Part shown: in pieces, positions 25,853 to 32,529 of the stretch
Numbering within the stretch: position 1 is the stretch's first letter
Layout of the letters: the number at the start of each line of letters is the position of its first letter
NCBI GenBank assembly: GCA_020440825.1
Contig: JAGRNJ010000023.1
Location: forward strand, 1-32,529
Direction of reading: 5' to 3'
Length of the DNA: 32,529 nt
Source of the DNA: Leptospiraceae bacterium
GTDB taxonomy: Bacteria; Spirochaetota; Leptospiria; Turneriellales; Turneriellaceae
Notes under the pieces: generated by a model
The model's database searches: none
What the model saw: the letters and a program-made list of their open reading frames with translations, nothing else
What the model was told of the DNA's origin: nothing
Made by a program: the position numbers and the translations under genes

Positions 25853-26617
25853 TTAGGCACCTCTCCGGGATAATTCAGCACGGGCAGATTCTGCCACTTC
25901 TCGGAACTCTTTGCCGACGAGATCAACCATTCGATCTGTGACAGATTGCAAGAGCATGATTCTCGCCGATTCCGGGTTATCGGCAGGAATAATCTGCCAG
26001 GGAGCCCGGGTTGTATCGGTATGCATCAATGTCTGTTGTAACATTTCAGAATACTTTTCATAACGTTTATGGTCTTTCCAGACATCTTTGTTCACCCGAA
26101 ATTGTAAATCGGGCTTTGTTTCCCGTTTTTCAAGGCGGCGCTTCTGTTCTTTTTTACTCATATTCAGCCAGAATTTGAGAATATGAGTTCCATTATCAAT
26201 CAAAGTTCTTTCAAATTCCCGTACTTCCTTGAGGGCAACATACCAGTCGCTGCGGCTGATACTTTTTTTTACCCGTGCGTCAAGCAGTCGAATATACCAC
26301 GATCGATTGAATACATGAAGACGTCCTTTTGCGGGTGTCCATTGCCAAAATCGGTATAAAAACGGATACATTCGCTCTTCTTTAGTTGCCAGAAAAACAG
26401 GAAAAACCCGAAAAGCCCGGGGGTCTAAAGGCCGGGTCAGTTCTTCGATTATTTTTCCTTTTCCCGAAGCCTCAAGCCCCTCGATTACAATGATCAGCGG
26501 AATATGATTGTCGCGTAAATATCTTTGCAGCATATTCAGTTCGGTCTGATAATAGAGCAATTTCTGCTGGTACTCTTCCCTCGACATGGAAGGCAAAATC
26601 ATTTCCCGGTTCATCAT
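25853..26617 (-). CDS. PPK2-like protein with altered catalytic motifs
   Basis: A 254-residue paralogue of the next gene. Aligning by eye, Walker A is IEGLEASGKGKIIEEL (Glu49 where the partner has Asp49) and the Walker B segment reads VFNRSWYIRLL (Asn104 for Asp104). The rest of the fold is kept, including APWQIIPADNPESARI near the end. The altered acidic residues suggest reduced or lost activity. Start: ATG 26617 (MMNREM) or 26614; a GTG at 26659 would extend it into the prfB promoter region. This upstream-degenerate, downstream-intact layout resembles the fused two-domain class II PPK2 proteins, here as separate genes. Confidence 0.85.
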   Translation of the reverse strand: MMNREMILPSMSREEYQQKLLYYQTELNMLQRYLRDNHIPLIIVIEGLEASGKGKIIEELTRPLDPRAFRVFPVFLATKEERMYPFLYRFWQWTPAKGRLHVFNRSWYIRLLDARVKKSISRSDWYVALKEVREFERTLIDNGTHILKFWLNMSKKEQKRRLEKRETKPDLQFRVNKDVWKDHKRYEKYSEMLQQTLMHTDTTRAPWQIIPADNPESARIMLLQSVTDRMVDLVGKEFREVAESARAELSRRGA

Positions 26618-26664
26618 ATTACAGTTTAGTGTCAGCTTATTGAATGTCAATCGTTTCACAATAA

Positions 26665-27837
26665 ATGGAATACTTTACAGTACGTCGCCAATTGGCGTCA
26701 TTTCCCATGCAGTCCCTGAAAGAACTGGTGCCAAGATTCCAGGAATTCAATGAACAGTTTGAACGCAGGTTCAATGAATTGCGCTTACCCGATACTGAAA
26801 AAGAACTGGCTGAGCTGCAGATTCGACTTGAAGATCCTTCTATCTGGAGCGATGAAAAAAAGAAAACATTTATCAGAGAAACCCAAACCCGAATTGCAGC
26901 ACTTGATCGGAGGCTGCAGTCCTGGCGAAACCTGCGCAAAGGTATCGAAGATGCTAGAGAATATCTTGATATCGCGATGATGGAAAATGCTCAGGATATG
27001 GCTGCGGAGCTTGAAACCAAACTCGATGAAATGACTGAGATTTATGACCAGCTCGACCTAGAGAGTCTTTTGAACGGACCCGACGATTTCAGAAATGCTT
27101 TTTTGAATATTCACCCCGGTGCGGGGGGAACAGAATCACAGGACTGGGCTGATATGCTTTACCGGGCATACAGTCGCTGGTGTGAAAAAAGCCAGTTCAA
27201 TGTTGCTGTAGTAGACTACCAGGAAGGCGAAGAGGCTGGTATCAAAAATGTAACTCTGCATGTAAAAGGTACCAATGCCTATGGCTTTTTAAAAGCAGAA
27301 AACGGTATACACCGACTGGTAAGAATCTCTCCGTTTGATGCAAACAAAAAACGGCATACTTCTTTTGCCGCTGTTCATGTTTCTCCTGAAATTTCAGACG
27401 ATGTCGAAATAGATATCAATGAAAAAGACCTGCGGGTAGATACTTTTCGTTCAAGCGGGGCGGGAGGGCAGCATGTAAACAAAACTGAATCAGCGATACG
27501 AATAACGCATCATCCCACCGGAATCGTAGTCGCCTGCCAGACTGAACGAAGCCAGATTCAAAACCGGGAAACTGCCATGAGCATGCTGCGGGCTCGACTA
27601 TATGAACTGGCACAGGAAGAAAAACAGAAAGAAATTGAATCAAAATCCGGTGAGAGAAAAGATATTTCATGGGGAAACCAGATTCGATCCTATGTTTTTC
27701 ATCCTTACAACATGGTCAAAGATTTACGTACCGGACAGCAGACCTCTGATGTTCAGGGGGTTATGAACGGCAATTTTGATCCGTTTATCGATGCGTTTTT
27801 AAGAGGCAAACGCAGTGAGGTAGATGATCTCGACTAA
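26665..27837 (+). CDS. prfB: Peptide chain release factor 2 (RF2)
   Basis: RF2 reads UGA and UAA and releases the peptide. The 390-residue product has the RF2-specific SPF tripeptide (222-224) and the catalytic GGQ (267-269) in SGAGGQHVNKT. The N-terminal coiled part is complete. Notably there is no in-frame UGA or frameshift site near codons 25-40, unlike E. coli, so this RF2 is not autoregulated in that way. ATG 26707 is a second possible start, giving the usual 376-residue length; neither has a clear Shine-Dalgarno. It diverges from the PPK2 pair. The DUF2490 gene overlaps its end by 14 bases. Confidence 0.95.
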   Translation: MEYFTVRRQLASFPMQSLKELVPRFQEFNEQFERRFNELRLPDTEKELAELQIRLEDPSIWSDEKKKTFIRETQTRIAALDRRLQSWRNLRKGIEDAREYLDIAMMENAQDMAAELETKLDEMTEIYDQLDLESLLNGPDDFRNAFLNIHPGAGGTESQDWADMLYRAYSRWCEKSQFNVAVVDYQEGEEAGIKNVTLHVKGTNAYGFLKAENGIHRLVRISPFDANKKRHTSFAAVHVSPEISDDVEIDINEKDLRVDTFRSSGAGGQHVNKTESAIRITHHPTGIVVACQTERSQIQNRETAMSMLRARLYELAQEEKQKEIESKSGERKDISWGNQIRSYVFHPYNMVKDLRTGQQTSDVQGVMNGNFDPFIDAFLRGKRSEVDDLD

Positions 27838-28600
27838 TCGATATCTGAAAACAGCATTACTGTTCTTTTTTATTCTGTTTTGGTCTATCTGGCCCGTAGT
27901 GCGGGAAGACAATGTTGATGCACAGGTCTGGGGCGGATACATTACCTCATACAGAATTAATCCGCAATTTTCACTATGGAATGACTGGCATTATGTTCCG
28001 GGTTCCTTTTTCCTGAGCCGCCATGGACTTACTTTGCACATGCTACCTGAGCTCAGTGCTTCAGCCGGCTATGCGGCGGGGTTTCTTACCATTCCCGGAA
28101 CAAGTGCCACAAGATTAAACCGCCAGGAGCATCGACCCTGGGGACAATTGGCAATGCGATTTCCGTTAGGCAAAAAATATTCCATTAGCCATAGAATACG
28201 CTACGATGCAAGATTCAGAGAGGCTGTTGCAGATGGCCAAAAAACGGGCGGATATTTATTCAATCATCGAGTTCGATTCATGACATCTTTTAGACGTCCG
28301 TTAACGGGTATTAAACTGGGAGAAGGGGTTCCGTTTGTGACATTTGGCAATGAGATGCATCTCAATCTGGGAGAGAATATATTGGGCAATAATCTCGACC
28401 AGAACCGAACCTGGTTGATGTTCGGGTACCAGTTGCAGACTGCCACATTTCAATTCGGTTATCTGTACCGATTTATTCCCACTGCGACTGCTGGTAAATT
28501 CAATCATTTCCATACCGCAACCTTGTGGGTTACCCATATTTTCGGAATAGAAAATGCCGTTACACCGGCAGACACAGATCTACTGCATCGTAATCCGTAG
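27824..28600 (+). CDS. DUF2490 outer-membrane beta-barrel protein
   Basis: A 258-residue exported protein with a signal-like helix (LFFFILFWSIWPV, ending near VDAQ) followed by alternating amphipathic strands. The DUF2490 landmarks EHRPWGQLAMRFPLG, ISHRIRYDARFRE and FNHRVRFMTSFRRPL are visible, as are the final barrel strands FQFGYLYRFIP and HTATLWVTHIF. Function of the family is unknown; it is taken as an outer-membrane barrel. ATG lies inside the last codons of prfB, so it is translationally coupled to it, though no functional link is apparent. Confidence 0.85.
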   Translation: MISTNRYLKTALLFFFILFWSIWPVVREDNVDAQVWGGYITSYRINPQFSLWNDWHYVPGSFFLSRHGLTLHMLPELSASAGYAAGFLTIPGTSATRLNRQEHRPWGQLAMRFPLGKKYSISHRIRYDARFREAVADGQKTGGYLFNHRVRFMTSFRRPLTGIKLGEGVPFVTFGNEMHLNLGENILGNNLDQNRTWLMFGYQLQTATFQFGYLYRFIPTATAGKFNHFHTATLWVTHIFGIENAVTPADTDLLHRNP

Positions 28601-28619
28601 AAAATACTGAGGTAGAAAA

Positions 28620-29108
28620 TTATCGATAGTTATTGAACTGCAACGGGATTTCGATCTTGGAATTTTTCAGCAGTTTGATAACTTCTTGTAGTTCATCTCT
28701 TGATTTGCCCGTAACCCTTACTTTTTGATCCATAGTTTGAGACTTCACTTTTATTTTCGATTCTTTGATTATATTGTGAATCTTTTTTGCTACCTCGGGA
28801 TTGACACCAGCAGAAAATGAGGTTCGGCAGCGCACGGTGCCGAGAGCTGCTGCTTCAATCTTGCCGTAATTGACCGCCTTTAATTCGATTCCCCGTTTAA
28901 TCAGTTTTGATTCAAACACATCTTGCAGCTGTTTCAGTTTATTTTCATCATCTGCAAACAGAATAACATCTTCTTTTTCAGTTTCAACCTTTACTTTTGT
29001 GCCTTTAAAATCAAAGCGGGTAGCAATTTCCCGTTTAGTCTGGTCTACCGCATTTGCCAGCTCCTGCTGGTTTAGTTCAGAGACTATGTCAAAAGATATG
29101 TCAGCCAT
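28620..29108 (-). CDS. yajQ: YajQ family nucleotide-binding protein
   Basis: YajQ-type proteins bind nucleotides; some bind cyclic di-GMP in other bacteria. The 162-residue product begins MADISFDIVSELNQQELANAVDQ in pieces of the family signature, followed by TRFDFKG, VRCRTSFSAGVNPEVAKKI and the end KIEIPLQFNNYR. Length is normal. I chose ATG 29108 as the family start over an upstream TTG-type reading at 29126. It is a single-gene unit, divergent from rpsP. Confidence 0.93.
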   Translation of the reverse strand: MADISFDIVSELNQQELANAVDQTKREIATRFDFKGTKVKVETEKEDVILFADDENKLKQLQDVFESKLIKRGIELKAVNYGKIEAAALGTVRCRTSFSAGVNPEVAKKIHNIIKESKIKVKSQTMDQKVRVTGKSRDELQEVIKLLKNSKIEIPLQFNNYR

Positions 29109-29198
29109 ACTCTGAAATATAAACAAAAAAGCAGAGTTGTCAAGATGATTTTCATTCCAGAACAGCGAATAAAAGATGAAATAACTGGATTTTTTCTT

Positions 29199-29273
29199 AG
29201 GTTGCCTCTAAAAAGTCCCTCCATGCACTTTTTCAGAGATTCCTTCGGCTCGTTGATTATCGCCCGGCAACCT
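29199..29273 (+). other. Candidate structured leader element before rpsP
   Basis: An 8-bp stem AGGTTGCC (29199-29206) / GGCAACCT (29266-29273) encloses an inner hairpin with AAAAAGT (29210-29216) pairing ACTTTTT (29227-29233), extended by TCT/AGA around one bulge. It could be a leader RNA of the rpsP operon, a small RNA, or the remnant of a short inverted-repeat element. The outer repeat alone could arise by chance in a 260-base gap; the nesting is what makes it notable. Confidence 0.35.
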
Positions 29274-29341
29274 TGATAGAAGAATAATTTGTTCATTGAC
29301 GGTATATTTTGAGTTGAAAGTCTGCCCGACACTGGCAATAA

Positions 29342-29361
29342 CCCAGAATCTGGGGCCCAGA
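29342..29361 (+). promoter_or_regulatory. Two overlapping palindromes next to the rpsP Shine-Dalgarno
   Basis: CCCAGA (29342-29347), TCTGGG (29349-29354) and CCCAGA (29356-29361) follow one another, so the middle segment can pair with either side: CCCAGA-A-TCTGGG and TCTGGG-G-CCCAGA. The last copy overlaps the strong Shine-Dalgarno AGAGGAG (29359-29365). This could let an RNA fold or a bound protein control rpsP translation. Confidence 0.4.
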
Positions 29362-29368
29362 GGAGAAT

Positions 29369-29701
29369 ATGCAGGTAAAACTTAGATTACAACGTTTCGG
29401 CACGAAAAAAAAGCCTTATTATCGTATTGTTGCGGCTACGACCACAAAACCCAGAGACGGGCAGTTTCTGGAAATCGTTGGGCTGTATCATCCTGTGGCT
29501 ACAAAAACAGATCAGTATCGTATCGATCAGGAAAAAGTAAACGCTTGGCTGGCAAAAGGTGCGCAACCGACTGAAACTGTCCGCGATATCCTGAGAAAAG
29601 CTGGATTGTGGAAACCCTTTGCAGACGCGAAAGAAAAAGCAAAGCATACCCGGGTTTTGAAAACAAAAGCAGCTAAAAAAGCAAAAACAACTGCATCATG
29701 A
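29369..29701 (+). CDS. rpsP: 30S ribosomal protein bS16
   Basis: bS16 is an early-assembling small-subunit protein. The 110-residue product shows the family start MQVKLRLQRFGTKKKPYYRI and DGQFLEIVGLYHP, with a Lys/Ala-rich tail (KTKAAKKAKTTAS). ATG has AGAGGAG 3-4 bases after its core spacing, one of the strongest Shine-Dalgarno sites in the window. It heads the rpsP-khpA-rimM-trmD operon and its TGA overlaps the khpA ATG. Confidence 0.97.
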   Translation: MQVKLRLQRFGTKKKPYYRIVAATTTKPRDGQFLEIVGLYHPVATKTDQYRIDQEKVNAWLAKGAQPTETVRDILRKAGLWKPFADAKEKAKHTRVLKTKAAKKAKTTAS

Positions 29702-29973
29702 AATCTGATCCTATCGGTCTAGTCGATTATATTGTACGAAGTCTGGTGAAACATCCAGATGATGTACAATTATTGCCTATCAAGGGTCCTTCTTCTCTGG
29801 TTATGGAACTGAGGGTGAATCCCGAAGATCTTGGTTCAGTAATTGGCAAAGGCGGGCGCATTGCCCGTGCATTGAGAATTCTGTTGAATGCCATATCTGT
29901 AAAGAAGATTACATTAGAAGATGGTACCGTAGAAAAATTCAATAAAATCATTCTTGAAATAATTGACGATTAA
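29698..29973 (+). CDS. khpA: KH-domain RNA-binding protein KhpA
   Basis: A 91-residue single KH-domain protein. The GxxG loop is in VIGKGGRIARALRILLNAI (GKGG about 57-60). KhpA (YlqC) binds RNA, often with KhpB, and is commonly found between rpsP and rimM, as here. It starts with ATGA overlap with rpsP. The family RNA targets are not fully known. Confidence 0.95.
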   Translation: MKSDPIGLVDYIVRSLVKHPDDVQLLPIKGPSSLVMELRVNPEDLGSVIGKGGRIARALRILLNAISVKKITLEDGTVEKFNKIILEIIDD

Positions 29974-30003
29974 CTCTTCCCAGATTGAGTGGGAAACTCT
30001 CAA

Positions 30004-30579
30004 ATGACTCTCTCAAATCATGTGCCGGTTCTCGCTTTAGGACGCATACAGCGGGCAAAAGGCTTCAAGGGCGACATTCGAGTAACAAGTCGAGGGGAGC
30101 TCTTGTCTTCATTTCAGCTGCCAGCAAATGTAAAACTCTACCGGGCTGAGGGCATCCGCGACGGCTTGTTGTTGAATCCTGTTTTCAGTAAAGAAGTTAC
30201 TCTAGTAGATATCCCCGAGGTTAATCCCGATTATGCTGTTGTTCGATTTGAACATTATTCGAATGTAGATTTGATTGAAACCATCAAAGGATTAAGTCTG
30301 GGAATACCGCTGCAAGAGGCACGTGAAAAATTTGCAGATGAAGAAGAACCCTGGTTGTTTCAGTATCTCGATTGCAAAGTGATCAATAATTCTGCAGAGT
30401 TTGGTCGAGTGGTCAGAATAGAAGAACATGGCAACAATACCCATGCTGTTGTGAAAATGTTGAATGACAAAGAACTGCTGTTTCCTTTGTTCAGTCCATA
30501 TGTTTTAAAAATTGATTTCAAAAATCATACTATCCATACTGAAAATCTTGAATGGCTGGACCCCGAACTTGCAGATTAA
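30004..30579 (+). CDS. rimM: Ribosome maturation factor RimM
   Basis: RimM binds uS19 and helps mature the 30S head. The 191-residue product has the N-terminal RimM barrel (LALGRIQRAKGFKGDIRV; Lys replaces the common His of GxxxxxHG) and the C-terminal PRC-like barrel (LDCKVINNSAEFGRVVRIEEHGNN, LLFPLFSPYVLKID). I chose ATG 30004; a GTG at 29989 would add five residues and neither has a clear Shine-Dalgarno. trmD starts inside its last codons. Confidence 0.94.
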   Translation: MTLSNHVPVLALGRIQRAKGFKGDIRVTSRGELLSSFQLPANVKLYRAEGIRDGLLLNPVFSKEVTLVDIPEVNPDYAVVRFEHYSNVDLIETIKGLSLGIPLQEAREKFADEEEPWLFQYLDCKVINNSAEFGRVVRIEEHGNNTHAVVKMLNDKELLFPLFSPYVLKIDFKNHTIHTENLEWLDPELAD

Positions 30580-31228
30580 TGTTCTGACTCTTTTCCCAGA
30601 TTTTTTTACTTCACCTCTCAAAGTTTCCTTACTTGGCAAGGCCATTGATAACGAGATCTTGCAGGTCAATTTAATAAACTTCAGAAATTATACTGAAAAC
30701 CGGCACGGCAAGGTTGATGATGCCCCTTACGGAGGTGGCAGTGGCATGATCATACAGGTTGAGCCAATTGCCAATTCTCTACAGAAACTGGAAACTCCCG
30801 GCCATGTTATACTGCTCACACCCAGGGCCCCATTGATGAAACAGGCAGACATTGTCAGACTTTCGGCTTTTGAGAATTTAACCTTGATTTGCGGTCATTA
30901 TGAAGGTTTTGACGAACGAATTGCCGAAGAACTGGCAGATGAATCATTATGCATCGGTGAATTTATTTTGTCCGGCGGAGAGCCTGCTGCACTGTGTCTG
31001 ATTGATGCACTTGCTCGGTTGCAACCCGGTTTCATGAGCAACCAAAATTCCATTGTACAGGAGTCATTTTCAAAATCTGAATATATTGAATTCCCGCAAT
31101 ATACCCGACCTCGGGAATTTCAAGGAAAAAGAGTACCGGATGTCCTGCTCAGCGGAAATCATGAAGCGATTGAACGCTGGCGTGAAGAAAGATCAATAGA
31201 AGATTACAAACGTTTTCGAAAATTATAA
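30569..31228 (+). CDS. trmD: tRNA (guanine37-N1)-methyltransferase TrmD
   Basis: TrmD methylates G37 of tRNAs, guarding the reading frame. The 219-residue product has the knot motifs VDDAPYGGGSGMIIQVEPI, GHYEGFDERI and CIGEFILSGGEPAAL, and the ending VLLSGNHEAIERWR. The family N-terminus VLTLFPDFF aligns only if translation begins at TTG 30569 (MQINVLTLFP), 11 bases inside rimM; no ATG or GTG is available nearby. The usual next gene rplS is missing: the neighbour is convergent and overlaps its stop by 6 bases. Confidence 0.94.
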   Translation: MQINVLTLFPDFFTSPLKVSLLGKAIDNEILQVNLINFRNYTENRHGKVDDAPYGGGSGMIIQVEPIANSLQKLETPGHVILLTPRAPLMKQADIVRLSAFENLTLICGHYEGFDERIAEELADESLCIGEFILSGGEPAALCLIDALARLQPGFMSNQNSIVQESFSKSEYIEFPQYTRPREFQGKRVPDVLLSGNHEAIERWREERSIEDYKRFRKL

Positions 31229-31777
31229 TCGTTGAAAAGCCCGCTCGAGCAGCATTTTGATAATGGGCAAATAAATGACCAGCACACCCAGATATAACGA
31301 AATTCTCAGAAGAATATCAAATTCAGTCTGGTTTCTTTGTTCGAGTAGTGCTCTCTTGTCTACTTTATCGAGAATAAAACCGGCACCATGATGCAACAAG
31401 AGCATTATTCCGAACCAGGCCGGCAGGGCCTGCAGGAATTCAAAAAATGGGATCAGAAAATATTCACCTCTGTAAAAAGCCGACACAATAAGCCACATAT
31501 CAGGTTGTGCAAAAACCAGAAAATGTAAAGCGCACAAAAAATTCAAAAGCAGCGGTAGAATAAAACGATAACGAGGATACCATTGCAGAAATTTTGCCGC
31601 AGAAAAAGCGGGAAAACAGGCAAGTAAAAAGTAGCTGAGGTAAAAAAATGCATTTACGGCCAGCCAGGCTCGTAGCCAGGAGCTGGCGGCAATTGAGAGA
31701 ACTACAGAGAGAGTACAGAAAGCCAGAATAATGATGATGAGTTGTTTACGTGTCAGTTTGGCAGAGAATATTCTCAT
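31223..31777 (-). CDS. Polytopic membrane protein, function unknown
   Basis: A 184-residue protein with about five hydrophobic helices (for example QLIIIILAFCTLSVVLSIAA, NAFFYLSYFLLACFPAF, FILPLLLNFLCALHFLVFA and ISLYLGVLVIYLPIIKMLL). No conserved motif or family is recognisable. I prefer ATG 31777 to a TTG at 31810; no convincing Shine-Dalgarno is seen for either. It is a single-gene unit between convergent trmD and divergent ispG. Confidence 0.7.
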   Translation of the reverse strand: MRIFSAKLTRKQLIIIILAFCTLSVVLSIAASSWLRAWLAVNAFFYLSYFLLACFPAFSAAKFLQWYPRYRFILPLLLNFLCALHFLVFAQPDMWLIVSAFYRGEYFLIPFFEFLQALPAWFGIMLLLHHGAGFILDKVDKRALLEQRNQTEFDILLRISLYLGVLVIYLPIIKMLLERAFQRL

Positions 31778-31857
31778 GAACTTAAAAGTGATTGTGAGGG
31801 GTGATGTCAATAATCTTATCCATTGACGATATGTTTCGATATTAGTATATTCCCGCT

Positions 31858-32529
31858 ATGAGCACAGAAGCGGCGCAGCCAGAGATTAAGAGACGTAAAA
31901 CCAGAACTGTAAGAGTAGGGAATATGATGGTCGGGTCAGGTCATCCGATTCCTGTACAATCAATGACAAAAACGAAAACTGCTGATTGGCAGGCCACAGT
32001 TGCGCAGATTCATGAATATGAAAAAGCAGGCTGCCAGGTTGTGCGGGTTACAGCAAACAGTGAAGAGGCAGCTCTTGCATTGAAAAAAATTAAGCAAAAT
32101 ATCTCCATTCCACTGGTAGCCGATATTCACTTTCAGCATAAACTGGCTCTCATTGCTGTAGAGTCAGGTGTTGATAAAATTCGCATTAATCCCGGTAATA
32201 TTGGGAATGAAGATAAGATAGCAGAAGTCTTAAAAGCCTGTAAAGACAACGGAATCCCGATTCGTATCGGTGTCAATGCCGGCTCATTAGAGAAAGACAT
32301 TCTACGCAAATACGGGTATCCCACAGCTGAGGGGCTGGTCGAAAGTGCATTGCGCCATATTGAAATCTGTGACCGGCATAATTTTCAGGATATTATTATT
32401 TCACTGAAATCCAGCGATGTGCCCATGATGATGAAGGCCTATCGTCAACTTGCCACAATTTGTGATTTCCCATTTCATCTTGGGGTTACCGAAGCAGGAA
32501 CCGCCTTTCAGGGTACGATCAAGTCATCG
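31858..32529 (+). CDS. ispG: 4-hydroxy-3-methylbut-2-enyl diphosphate synthase IspG (partial, 5' part)
   Basis: IspG makes HMBPP in the MEP isoprenoid pathway using a C-terminal [4Fe-4S] cluster. The first 224 codons are in the window and the gene runs off the right edge. Motifs: [20 protein letters not shown] split as [53 protein letters not shown], and HLGVTEAG near the edge. This N-terminal TIM-barrel part is complete enough for a firm call. Whether it is the long spirochaete/plant type with an inserted domain cannot be seen here. Confidence 0.95.
   Translation, partial: MSTEAAQPEIKRRKTRTVRVGNMMVGSGHPIPVQSMTKTKTADWQATVAQIHEYEKAGCQVVRVTANSEEAALALKKIKQNISIPLVADIHFQHKLALIAVESGVDKIRINPGNIGNEDKIAEVLKACKDNGIPIRIGVNAGSLEKDILRKYGYPTAEGLVESALRHIEICDRHNFQDIIISLKSSDVPMMMKAYRQLATICDFPFHLGVTEAGTAFQGTIKSS

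Noticed and set aside
26686-26697. Palindrome CGCCAATTGGCG near the prfB start
   Set aside because: Several 12-base palindromes are expected in a window of this size, and it may be within coding sequence; it would matter only if prfB starts at 26707.
29200-29273. tRNA-like outline: 7-bp closing stem and total length near 74 bases
   Set aside because: No D arm, no proper T arm next to the acceptor strand and no recognisable anticodon loop; kept only as a structured element.
29084-29338. 84-residue open frame on the minus strand covering the rpsP leader
   Set aside because: It overlaps the yajQ start, has no ribosome-binding site or family likeness, and the composition is that of spacer.

Overview
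The window is a densely packed bacterial chromosome segment of moderate GC content, probably from a spirochaete of the Leptospira lineage (Leptospirales). This rests on a mixture of signals: a long PilZ-type protein resembling the DUF1577 family known mainly from Leptospira, a type II secretion cluster with a gspN gene, a TPR lipoprotein with a loose spirochaete-style lipobox, a phasin-like coiled-coil protein, and an outer-membrane DUF2490 barrel. The assignment is inference; no rRNA is present to confirm it. I saw no tRNA, rRNA, CRISPR array, transposase or phage gene, so this looks like core chromosome. No gene-free stretch exceeds 300 bases.

Layout: (1) 23-2032, minus strand: TPR lipoprotein, dprA and a small Smr-like protein in one overlapping operon. 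(2) 2132-4453, plus: tatA, tatC and a membrane protein that looks like a SpoIIE/PP2C phosphatase domain stripped of its metal-binding residues. (3) 4401-6984, minus: an NCS2/AzgA-like purine-type permease followed by ribF. (4) 7060-10688, plus: a 30-residue basic ribosome-associated protein of the AURKAIP1/COX24 (bS22/mS38) type, then moxR, DUF58 and a BatA-like membrane protein. (5) 10685-11029, minus: phasin-like protein. (6) 11158-16531, plus: PilZ-type protein followed by gspK, gspL, gspM and gspN. (7) 16575-17850, minus: two membrane proteins of unknown function. (8) 18061-20365, plus: MscS-type channel and rlmN. (9) 20374-22465, minus: a membrane-anchored unknown and an orphan TRAP-type binding protein. 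(10) 22544-23606, plus: Nudix hydrolase and engB. (11) 23598-25097, minus: class I fumarase; 25155-26617, minus: two adjacent PPK2-type polyphosphate kinases. (12) 26665-28600, plus: prfB without a frameshift site, and a DUF2490 barrel. (13) 28620-29108, minus: yajQ. (14) 29369-31228, plus: rpsP-khpA-rimM-trmD with a structured leader. (15) 31223-31777, minus: membrane protein; 31858 to the right edge, plus: start of ispG.

The genes fall into translation/RNA modification (rpsP, khpA, rimM, trmD, rlmN, engB, prfB, the bS22-like peptide), envelope export (Tat, Gsp), envelope stress or chaperone-like assembly (MoxR/DUF58/BatA), and polyphosphate/nucleotide and central metabolism (PPK2 pair, Nudix, fumarase, permease, RibF, IspG). 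The points most worth following are proteins that keep a family fold but appear to have lost its catalytic or metal site (SpoIIE-like, BatA/VWA-like, one PPK2, the Smr motif), and a PilZ-type protein placed directly in front of the secretion genes. The convergent gene pairs overlap or nearly touch, leaving little room for ordinary terminators.
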